Positions 31,734-39,108 of a stretch of DNA of 64,000 bases are shown here, piece by piece. Under the pieces are notes generated by a model, which saw nothing but the letters and a program-made list of their open reading frames with translations, was not told where the DNA came from and ran no database searches. Source of the DNA: an uncultured Bryobacteraceae bacterium (GTDB lineage: Bacteria > Acidobacteriota > Terriglobia > Bryobacterales > Bryobacteraceae). The DNA lies in contig CALJAM010000022.1 of assembly GCA_938027685.1 (NCBI GenBank), positions 124,001 to 188,000 of the forward strand, read 5' to 3'. Numbering within the stretch: the stretch's first letter is position 1; each line of letters starts with the position of its first letter. Made by a program: the position numbers and the translations under genes.

Positions 31734-32510
31734 TCAAAAGCGCTTTAAACTTCTCAGCACGGCGGCTGTGTTGCCCCCGCCGGGTAACTCCACATAGTGC
31801 AGCACCTGCCAGTTGCGATCTACCGTTCCGATATACCGAGCCTCGTTGCGATTGGGACCCATGAGGATTACGGAATAGCCGCGCTGAGGATAAGTTAGAC
31901 GCTGGTACTGTATCTCGCCTTCGGGCGAGCGCCACCGCTCTTCCGCGGGCGGGCCTAGTTTCTTGATCACCGCATGATAGTCGTCGAGCCGTGTAAGTTC
32001 CAGGTACGCCTGGTCGCGCGCCGTGAAGACCACGCGGGAACGCAGCGGCCCGACGCGAAACACTGCGACGACTATGACCAAAACCAGCAGGGCCGAGCCC
32101 AACACGAGGGCGATCATCCGGCCTATACGGGACTCGGTCGAGGGCGTGCGCGCCGGCGTGACCGGCGGCGGCAGCTCCGGTTCAGGCTCGGCAGGGTATC
32201 GCACCGCTGCGGCCGGAGGCGGCATCGCAACCACCCGGCGCTCGTAGGGCCACACCGCGCCCGCCTTGTACTCGAGCTCGCGCGTCAAACCCACGATCAT
32301 GACCGGATCTTCCACTCGCGAAATCTCGCCGAAGTAACGCCGCGGGATCCACACCTCCAGATTCTCGCGCGTGTTGGCCACCAGGATCTCCGACCACGTG
32401 GCGCGTCGCAGCCGCCACTCGTTGTGCTCGACCCCCACGATCGCCGGGTAGAAAGCGAAGGGGCGACTCGCCAGATGCTCCAGCCACTCGGGCGATGATG
32501 GACTGCTCAT
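31734..32510 (-). CDS. Uncharacterised single-pass membrane protein
   Basis: 258 residues. The first 100 residues look soluble, a Pro-rich segment follows (about 100-125), then one membrane helix (MIALVLGSALLVLVIVVAVF, near 132-151) and a C-terminal soluble domain with YLELTRLDDYHAVIKKLG. I do not recognise a family. The C-terminal domain mentions no motif of enzymes. It is the last of three small minus-strand genes and converges on the CsgG-like gene. Confidence 0.6.
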   Translation of the reverse strand: MSSPSSPEWLEHLASRPFAFYPAIVGVEHNEWRLRRATWSEILVANTRENLEVWIPRRYFGEISRVEDPVMIVGLTRELEYKAGAVWPYERRVVAMPPPAAAVRYPAEPEPELPPPVTPARTPSTESRIGRMIALVLGSALLVLVIVVAVFRVGPLRSRVVFTARDQAYLELTRLDDYHAVIKKLGPPAEERWRSPEGEIQYQRLTYPQRGYSVILMGPNRNEARYIGTVDRNWQVLHYVELPGGGNTAAVLRSLKRF

Positions 32511-32537
32511 GCGCGCCTCTCATCTCACCGCGGCCGG

Positions 32538-32945
32538 TCAACTCAGCCCCAGCCGCTCGAAAATCGCCTCCACGTCGCCGGCGCCCACCATGATCTCTTC
32601 GCGCAGCGCCGCCGGCGACGGCCTTTCGTCGAAGGCCCGAAACAGGCTCATCTTTGCGACGGCGTAGCGCTCGGCCCCGGTTACATTCCGCCCGTGCGCC
32701 TTCTCGAATCGTCTCAGGCAGCGTTCGCTCACGAAGACGGACACCGCGAAATAATTCTTGCGGTCGGCCGTCACTGCGAACACGTACTGTGTGCCCTTGT
32801 CAGGACCGCGGCGGGCCGGTCGTTGTCCCTCGAAGTAATACTCATAGACGAACCCTGAGCCTGCCGAGTAACATTTCAGCCGCCGCACGGCGGGCGCGCC
32901 GCTCAGGGGCAGCTCCGGTTTGCGCCTCCGCAGCCAGCCGAGCAC
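32538..32945 (-). CDS. Uncharacterised small protein
   Basis: 135 residues, GTG start with GGGAGG 4-5 nt upstream. It has a basic N terminus, then a beta-rich region (FVYEYYFEGQRP, TQYVFAVTAD, FAVSVFVSERCL) and a helical tail (RYAVAKMSLFRAFDE). Not recognised. It follows the 114-residue gene by 15 bp and is likely in the same transcript. Confidence 0.6.
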   Translation of the reverse strand: MLGWLRRRKPELPLSGAPAVRRLKCYSAGSGFVYEYYFEGQRPARRGPDKGTQYVFAVTADRKNYFAVSVFVSERCLRRFEKAHGRNVTGAERYAVAKMSLFRAFDERPSPAALREEIMVGAGDVEAIFERLGLS

Positions 32946-32960
32946 GTCGCCTCCCGCCCG

Positions 32961-33305
32961 TCAAAGGATCGCCCGCTCGTTCTCGTCCCAGGCCGGTTCC
33001 CGACGCTCGAGAACAGCGCGAATCAGCGGCTCCTTGTCACGGATCAGCCGGTAGCGCGAGTTCTCGTCCAGGTCCCAGGCTACGCGGATCGGGACCCCGT
33101 TGCCGTCGACTGCCGTGAGCAGCTTGTAAATGTAAAGGGCCTTCAGGTCGTACATGGATACCGGTCGGCCCGATCCCTCGCTGGCCGACTGCGCCGTGTG
33201 CTCTTCGTCCGGGTGCTCCAGCAGGTACTCCAGCAGCTTGCGGTAAGCGGGATGGGTGCGACAGAAATTGTCGAGCCTCAGCCACTCCTCGCGTGTGAAA
33301 GACAT
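32961..33305 (-). CDS. Uncharacterised small acidic protein
   Basis: 114 residues, soluble and rich in Glu, Asp and Arg. It starts MSFTREEWLRLDNFCRTHP, and contains MYDLKALYIYKLLTAV and a charged C terminus (NSRYRLIRDKEPLIRAVLERR). No family recognised. First of three consecutive minus-strand genes; no clear promoter was found. Confidence 0.55.
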   Translation of the reverse strand: MSFTREEWLRLDNFCRTHPAYRKLLEYLLEHPDEEHTAQSASEGSGRPVSMYDLKALYIYKLLTAVDGNGVPIRVAWDLDENSRYRLIRDKEPLIRAVLERREPAWDENERAIL

Positions 33306-33341
33306 ACTACGATTTTCGCAAACGCGCTTTCGACGGGCGGC

Positions 33342-36290
33342 TTAACGCACACGCACCTTCGCCAGGTAGATGCTGCTCTTGCCCTCGTGCGACGAGTAGT
33401 AGCTGATCCATAGCAGTCCCCCGTAGAGGGCGAGCCCGGCGTAGCTGGTGTCGCCGCCGGAGGGCAGCACGAGAAACTCCTCGAGCCGTCCTGCCCGCGT
33501 GTCCACCCAGCATAGGCTCGTACGCACGAGGCCGTCGTAGAGACGCACCGCCGCGAGCCAGCGCCCGTCCGGCAGACGAATCATGTTCGGTCCGCCGATG
33601 CGCACGCCGAGGTCCTTCCAGCTCCACTCCCTGTAAGGCGGACGCGCGACGCCAAGCAAGGCGGTGCGCGTGCCTGCATCGCGCCTTAGCAGACAGAGCG
33701 CGGTCCCGTCAGGGAGGAACCGTATGGTGCTTTCATTCGGGTACCCCTCGCTGTAGAGTTGCGGCGCCAGGGTTTCGAAGCGGCGGCCGTCGCGGCTTGC
33801 GTAGAGTCTCGCGATCCGCCGGTTGTAGCCGATGGTGTAGGCCGTGCCGCGATGCCAGGTCACGCGCCATAGCCACAGGTCGGGCTCCCCGATGCGCTCC
33901 GGACCGCTCCAGCTTCGCCCGTCGCGGCTGAACCACGCCACGCTCTCGCCCGGCGTCCCTTCCGCTTCAGGCGCGACGGCATAGCTGGTGAGCATCAAGG
34001 CGCCGGCGGGCGTCTCCGCCAGCTTGGGATCGCGGAGATCGCGGCCGGGCATCTCCACGCGCGCGGCCGATTCCCATTGCCGGCCGTCTCGCGAGACGAG
34101 CACACGCAAGGCCCCGTCGGGCGAGACATGGCCGCTGGCCTCGCGGAAGGCCAGCAGCCAGCGGTCCCGATAACGCATCAGATCGGTGAAAGCGTTATGG
34201 GGAGCTTGATCCCAGACCTTGCGAACCTCGAGCAGCTCCGCCTGCGGTCGCGCCTGGGCGCCGATCCACCGTTCGAGAAATTCGTACGCCCGCCTGCGCA
34301 CCTCGAGCGGGAAAGAATGGCCGGCATCCGGATGTACGGCCACGAGGCGATCGACCGCACCGAAGACCTTGGCGTAAATCGGTCGGGCGAAATCCAGGCA
34401 CTCACGCACACCGGAGATATCGAAGTTGTCGTCCCGCAGCGGGGCGTTGACGAAGACGGCCCTCGGCGCCAGCGATGCCAACAGCTCGGGGAAATCGAAC
34501 GGCATTCGGGCGGGATCCTTCGCGTAGCGCTCGGCGATACGGGGCATGTAGCCGTTATGACTCCAGCCGCTCAGGTCGCCGCCGTAGTAGCGGGCGAACG
34601 AGGTGAAGCCGCAACTGGAGACCACGGCGCGGACGCGCGTGTCGAAGGCCGCCAGAAATAACCCGTTGTGGCCCCCGAGCGAATGGCCGATGACGCCGAT
34701 GCGGCTTGCGTCGACCTCGGGCAGGGAAGCCAGCAGATCGACGGCGCGCAGGTGATTGCGGATCCCTTTCATGGTGGCGCTGGCGTAGCCGTGCGCGTAC
34801 GGATCGAACCGGTACTCGCCAAAGCCGGGATAGTCGGGGGCGAGAGTGACAAAGCCGCGTTCGGCGAGCTCCCGTGCGTAACGGAGATCGGGGTTGCCGC
34901 CCAGGCCCGCGGGTTCGTCCTTGCCGAACTTCGTGGTCTGGTGGAGGCACAGCACGGCGGGTAGGCGGCCCCGGCGGGTGCGCGGGATGAACAGCCACGC
35001 CGGCGTCCAGTCGTCAGGCTCGCTGAGGTAAGCGATTTTGCGGCGCGTGAACAGCGGCTCCTGCGTCTGCTCGAGCAGGCGCATTTGGACGGCCCGTTGA
35101 GGCAGGGGATTCAGAGGCCCCATCACGTGCTCCATGCCCTGCAGCGTCTCGATGCGGCGCTGCTCGAAGCCCGCGCGCGTAAGCCACCCCTTCCACGGAT
35201 CCTCGCGCCCGTAGAGCCATTCGATGGGGACGCTTTTCAGTTTCAGGGACCACTGGTGAGCGCGCTGCCCCGCCGCCGGCCCCGCGTAGTAGGTGAACAG
35301 GGCGCGGCCGTCAAGGAACTCGATGCTGGTGTAGGCGTAGGTGTGGGCGGGATCCTCGTCGAGATTCCGAAGGATGTTCCACGAGGAACCCTCGTCGCGG
35401 GAAACGGCCAGCGACAGAGGAAAACGGAACTTTTCAGAATTGTTCCAAACAAGAAGAAGGTCTCCTGTTTCGGGCAGGCGCTTGACGGACTGCGGGGCCA
35501 ACGGGGAGACGACCGACGAGGGCTCGGGTTGAGTCCAGGTCTCGCCCCGATCGAAGGACCACGACTGATACATCCGCCCGGCGTCGGTGCGCAGCCAGAG
35601 CAGCAGGCGGCCGTCGCGTAGTTCGACGATGCCGGGTTCCTGTGCGCCTGCCTTGCTGTGGGGGACGTCAAGGACGGTGCGGCTTGCCTTCCAGGTAAGG
35701 CCCTCGTCGTCGGAGTAATAGACGCGGCTGCGGATGTGGCGGTCCACCCGGTAGTCGGCGGTGAAGAACACCGGCAGCAGCACACGGCCGGAGGAGAGCT
35801 GTACGGCGCGGTCGTGATTGAAGCCGGTGTAGGAGGGATAGGGTTGGACGGGCAAAGGTCGCGGCGGGCCGAAGCTGCGCGCCTGGTCGGTGGAGACGCG
35901 GAGCATGGGCAGGCAATCGGCGGGGGAGTTCTTCCGGCAGAAGAAGAACAGGATTCTGCCCGAGGCCAGGCGCAGCAGGTCGGGCTCCATGACGTTCATG
36001 CGGCCGATGTTCTCCTGAAGGACGAAGGGGGGACCCCAGCTTCGCCCGCCGTCTTCGGAAAAGCGGGCGGCGATTTCGGCCGGATCCCAGTCCTCGCCCC
36101 GGCCCTGGTAGAAGCGGGTCCAGGCCAGCAGCAGACGGCCGTCAGCCAGGCGCAGGACGTCGGCCTCGGAGTTGCGCGGGTTGCCGGGGCCGGCGGGTGC
36201 GACAAAATACTCGAAAACGTTGCGGCGGGCTCCGGCCGGGCGCGCCGCGCAAAGCGCCAGGGCTAGCAGGAGCAAGGGGGTGGATTTCAC
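33342..36290 (-). CDS. Exported sialidase-like / alpha-beta hydrolase / second propeller fusion
   Basis: About 982 residues from a GTG at 36288-36290, which overlaps the tsaC stop by GTGA; the extra 58 residues of the longer frame lie inside tsaC. A signal peptide (residues 1-22, ending ARPAGA) leads. Residues about 25-360 form a BNR/Asp-box sialidase-like propeller (ARFSEDGGRSWG, YYSDDEGLTWKA, SFDRGETW, SRDEGSSWN). Residues about 395-680 form an alpha/beta hydrolase with the nucleophile elbow GHSLGG and PDAGHSFP as the likely catalytic histidine region. Residues about 690-982 resemble a second propeller (VSRDGRQWES, FSRDGRSWS, ASRDGRRFE). Likely acts on sialic-acid-like or acylated glycans outside the cell; substrate is not shown. 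Confidence 0.8.
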   Translation of the reverse strand: MKSTPLLLLALALCAARPAGARRNVFEYFVAPAGPGNPRNSEADVLRLADGRLLLAWTRFYQGRGEDWDPAEIAARFSEDGGRSWGPPFVLQENIGRMNVMEPDLLRLASGRILFFFCRKNSPADCLPMLRVSTDQARSFGPPRPLPVQPYPSYTGFNHDRAVQLSSGRVLLPVFFTADYRVDRHIRSRVYYSDDEGLTWKASRTVLDVPHSKAGAQEPGIVELRDGRLLLWLRTDAGRMYQSWSFDRGETWTQPEPSSVVSPLAPQSVKRLPETGDLLLVWNNSEKFRFPLSLAVSRDEGSSWNILRNLDEDPAHTYAYTSIEFLDGRALFTYYAGPAAGQRAHQWSLKLKSVPIEWLYGREDPWKGWLTRAGFEQRRIETLQGMEHVMGPLNPLPQRAVQMRLLEQTQEPLFTRRKIAYLSEPDDWTPAWLFIPRTRRGRLPAVLCLHQTTKFGKDEPAGLGGNPDLRYARELAERGFVTLAPDYPGFGEYRFDPYAHGYASATMKGIRNHLRAVDLLASLPEVDASRIGVIGHSLGGHNGLFLAAFDTRVRAVVSSCGFTSFARYYGGDLSGWSHNGYMPRIAERYAKDPARMPFDFPELLASLAPRAVFVNAPLRDDNFDISGVRECLDFARPIYAKVFGAVDRLVAVHPDAGHSFPLEVRRRAYEFLERWIGAQARPQAELLEVRKVWDQAPHNAFTDLMRYRDRWLLAFREASGHVSPDGALRVLVSRDGRQWESAARVEMPGRDLRDPKLAETPAGALMLTSYAVAPEAEGTPGESVAWFSRDGRSWSGPERIGEPDLWLWRVTWHRGTAYTIGYNRRIARLYASRDGRRFETLAPQLYSEGYPNESTIRFLPDGTALCLLRRDAGTRTALLGVARPPYREWSWKDLGVRIGGPNMIRLPDGRWLAAVRLYDGLVRTSLCWVDTRAGRLEEFLVLPSGGDTSYAGLALYGGLLWISYYSSHEGKSSIYLAKVRVR

Positions 36291-36922
36291 GCCTTCAGGC
36301 ACTCCTCGACGGCCTTGGCGGGGATCTCGCCCTCCCGGATCAGCCGCCAGGTCGGCCCGGTGATATCGACCGTGGTCGCGCCTGCGCCGGAGCAGGCGCC
36401 CCCGTCCAGGACCAGATCCACGCGGCCGTCCATCATAGCGAAGACCTCTACGCCGGTGCGGCAAGTAGGGAGTCCGGAGATGTTGGCGCTAGTGGCGATG
36501 AGCGGTTGGCCCAGGGCTTCAAGCAGCGCATTGGCGATCTTCGCGCGCGACTGCCGCAGCGCCAGACGGCCGGTGTTGCCGGTGACTTTCAGGGGAACGC
36601 GGGCGGAGGCGGGAACGATGATCGTCAGCGGTCCCGGCCAGAAGCGGCGGGCCAGCGGAAAGAAGGCGGGCGGCAGTTCGCGAGCCAACTCCTCGGCCAT
36701 GAGCAGGTCGGTGACCAGCAACGGCAAGGAACGCTCCGGCGCCCGTCCCTTGGCCTGGAAGACCTGCGTCACAGCGCGCAGGTTGAAAGGATCGGCGACG
36801 AGCGAGTAGAGGGCGTCCGTAGGGATGGCCACCACGCGACCGGCGCGAATGGCCGCGGCCGCGCGGGCCACTGCCTCGCTCGAGGGCTGTTCCGGGTTGA
36901 TCTCGATCAGGTCCGTGGACAT
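36287..36922 (-). CDS. tsaC: Threonylcarbamoyl-AMP synthase
   Basis: Makes the threonylcarbamoyl-adenylate used for t6A in tRNA. About 211 residues from the ATG at 36920-36922. The YrdC/Sua5 signature includes GRVVAIPTDALYSLVADP (near 29), KGRAPERSLPLLV, RRFWPGPLTIIVPAS (near 93), and ATSANISG (near 143). It lies 1 bp after the upstream metH/metF-type gene stop and overlaps the fusion gene start. Normal length for the short TsaC form, without the extra Sua5 domain. Confidence 0.9.
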   Translation of the reverse strand: MSTDLIEINPEQPSSEAVARAAAAIRAGRVVAIPTDALYSLVADPFNLRAVTQVFQAKGRAPERSLPLLVTDLLMAEELARELPPAFFPLARRFWPGPLTIIVPASARVPLKVTGNTGRLALRQSRAKIANALLEALGQPLIATSANISGLPTCRTGVEVFAMMDGRVDLVLDGGACSGAGATTVDITGPTWRLIREGEIPAKAVEECLKA

Positions 36923-36923
36923 C

Positions 36924-38777
36924 TCATCTGGGACCAATGGCCTCTGCCACCTGGATGGCGAGATCGTAGCGGCCGAAGGGCGCGCTGATCTGCACACCCT
37001 GCACCATGTGCCGGACCTCGCGGATCATTTCCTGCGCGATGGCCACCCCCTCGCGTCGCGCCGCTTCAGCGCTTTCGGCCCGCCGCATGCGTGCCAGGTA
37101 ATGCTCGGGCACCGGTACGCGTAGTTCGTTGACCATGAATTCGGCATTGCGGTAGCTGGCCAGCGGCCAGACCCCGGCGATCACCGGGATGCGGAAGGCT
37201 TCGATGCGCTTGAGCAGACGTTCGAGCAGCCTCAGATCGAACACCGGCTGCGTCACGGCGTACTCTGCGCCGGCCTCCACCTTCCAGGCAAAGCGGCGCA
37301 TTTCTTCTTCGAAATTCAGTGCTCCGGGATTCACGCCGACGCCGATGAGCAGCGTGGTCTGTGAGCCGATGGGGTTGCCGCCGATATCCAGGCCGCGGTT
37401 CAGATTGCTGACGATATTGACCAGCCCGATGGAGTCTACGTCGAAGACGGCGGTAGCCGTGGGGTAGCTGCCCATGCGGGGCGGATCGCCTGTGATGCAG
37501 ATCAGGTTGCGGATGCCGACGGCCTGCGCACCCAGCAGCTCGGACTGGATTCCGAGGATGTTGCGGTCCCGACAGCAGAAGTGAAGCACGGCTTCGATAC
37601 CCGCGTGCTGCTGGATGAGCTGGCAAGTCACCTGCGCGCTCATGCGCGCACTGGCACGGGGGCCGTCGGGGACGTTGATACAGTCGATGCCGTGAGCGGC
37701 GCACAATCGCGCCCCCTCGATCTCGCGGGAGGCATCGGCGCCGCGCGGCGGCAGAATCTCGACGAAGGCTACAAACCGGCCCTCGGCCAGTTTAGCCCCC
37801 AGGCGTGACTTTTTGGCCATGGGCGCCGGCTCGAGGGCCCGCTCCTGAGCGACCGGCGGTTCGACGGTCACGTGGAAGCGCCGATGGACGGGCTGAAGGG
37901 AGCGCGTTTCGGCGCGGATGGCGCGGATGTGCTCCGGTGTGGTGCCGCAACAGCCGCCCACAATGCGCACTCCGGTCTGGATGAATCGCCGCGCGTATTG
38001 GGCCATGTACTCGGGCGAGCCGAGGTAAATCTTGCGGCCTTCCACGGTGGCCGGGTGACCCGCATTCGGCATTGCGCTCATCGGTTTGGCCGAGAGGGCC
38101 ATCATCCGCTCGATGGTCTCGAGCATGACTTTCGGGCCCACCGAACAGTTCAAGCCGATGACGTCGGCCGGCCATTCATCCAGCCGCCGCGTGAAAGTTT
38201 CCGGGTCGGTTCCGTCGGGCATCCGACCGAAATCGTCCACGGTGACCTGGGCCACCACCACCAGCTCGTCGCCGGCGACTTCGCGTGCGGCGTAAATGGC
38301 TTCGCGCAGCTCATCGAGGCGGCCGAAAGTTTCCAGAATCAGCAGATCCACGCCCGCCTCGACCAGGGCGCGGATCTGGCGGCGGAACGCATCACGCGCC
38401 TCCGCGAAGGAGGTCGGGCCAAGCGGTTCGATGCGGAGGCCCAGCGGCCCCACGGAACCCGCCACGAAAGCCTTGTCCTGTGCGGCTTCACGGGCCAGCC
38501 GAACGGCGGCCTGGTTGATGGCTTCCAGCTTCTCGGCCAGCCCGTAGGCGGCGAGCCGCACGGGATTGGCCCCGAAGGTGTTAGTTTCCAGGATCTCCGC
38601 GCCCGCGGCGACATAGTCGCGGTGGATGCCGAGCACCAGTTCCGGAGCGGAGAGGTTCAACTCGTCGTAGCTGCGGTTGATGAAGACCCCGCGCGCGTAG
38701 AGCATGGTGCCCATGGCGCCGTCGGCGACAAGCACACCTTCGGCGAGCCGGCGACGAAAATCCTGTGATCGTGACAA
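36924..38777 (-). CDS. Bifunctional homocysteine S-methyltransferase / methylenetetrahydrofolate reductase
   Basis: About 617 residues from a TTG (38775-38777) preceded by GGAGGAG at 7 nt; the longer frame to 38987 runs into the leader. Residues 1-320 are a homocysteine methyltransferase domain (VADGAMGTMLYARG, ETNTFGANPVR, GLNCSVGP, and the zinc ligands GGCCGTTPEH near 281). Residues 325-617 are a MetF-like reductase (FVEILPPRGAD, CITGDPPRMGSYPTATAVFDVDS, TQPVFD). The same order is found in the YitJ type. It makes methionine and 5-methyl-THF without a cobalamin-binding domain visible here. A 158-nt leader and a sigma70-like promoter precede it. Confidence 0.92.
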   Translation of the reverse strand: MSRSQDFRRRLAEGVLVADGAMGTMLYARGVFINRSYDELNLSAPELVLGIHRDYVAAGAEILETNTFGANPVRLAAYGLAEKLEAINQAAVRLAREAAQDKAFVAGSVGPLGLRIEPLGPTSFAEARDAFRRQIRALVEAGVDLLILETFGRLDELREAIYAAREVAGDELVVVAQVTVDDFGRMPDGTDPETFTRRLDEWPADVIGLNCSVGPKVMLETIERMMALSAKPMSAMPNAGHPATVEGRKIYLGSPEYMAQYARRFIQTGVRIVGGCCGTTPEHIRAIRAETRSLQPVHRRFHVTVEPPVAQERALEPAPMAKKSRLGAKLAEGRFVAFVEILPPRGADASREIEGARLCAAHGIDCINVPDGPRASARMSAQVTCQLIQQHAGIEAVLHFCCRDRNILGIQSELLGAQAVGIRNLICITGDPPRMGSYPTATAVFDVDSIGLVNIVSNLNRGLDIGGNPIGSQTTLLIGVGVNPGALNFEEEMRRFAWKVEAGAEYAVTQPVFDLRLLERLLKRIEAFRIPVIAGVWPLASYRNAEFMVNELRVPVPEHYLARMRRAESAEAARREGVAIAQEMIREVRHMVQGVQISAPFGRYDLAIQVAEAIGPR

Positions 38778-39108
38778 TCCGGTACTCCTCCGGGGACTCG
38801 CCCGGGCCGACCCCTTTTCCGGCCTCAGCACAGACGTCAGGGCGCGGCACGCCCGCACAGACAGATGCGGTGAGCGGCACTGCCGTGGCGAGGGCTGCGG
38901 CCGCCGTGCCGGATCCGGTCGGAAAGCGGGGATCGTGCACGATTGTACCGCACCGTCCGCGCGGATACAACGCTCAGCGGCGGTCACTGCGCGTTCGCGC
39001 GTTGCACAGGGCGCGTGCGGAAAGCGAACACCGCGGCGGTGGAGGGCACCCGATACAGCTGAGTTTCAAGGGCGCGGGCCTGGCAACCGCCTTGCACCGG
39101 CTTCAGGC
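38778..39108. other. 331-bp divergent intergenic region with a structured leader
   Basis: No gene is recognised. The minus strand holds a promoter (38942-38970) and a leader of about 158 nt for the methionine gene. Read as RNA, the leader contains GGCAC/GTGCC, CGGCA/TGCCG, GGCCG/CGGCC and GGGG/CCCC complementary pairs. It does not match a cobalamin, SAM-I or SAH riboswitch consensus that I can recall. The plus side up to the Oar-like gene shows no clear promoter. Confidence 0.5.
38942..38970 (-). promoter_or_regulatory. Promoter of the methionine synthesis gene
   Basis: On the minus strand TTGTAT (38965-38970), a 17-nt spacer and TACAAT (38942-38947). Predicted start near 38935, giving a leader of about 158 nt to the TTG at 38777. 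Confidence 0.6.

Noticed and set aside
38778-38940. Cobalamin, SAM or SAH riboswitch in the methionine gene leader
   Set aside because: I could not find the conserved core sequences of these classes; kept only as an unidentified structured leader.
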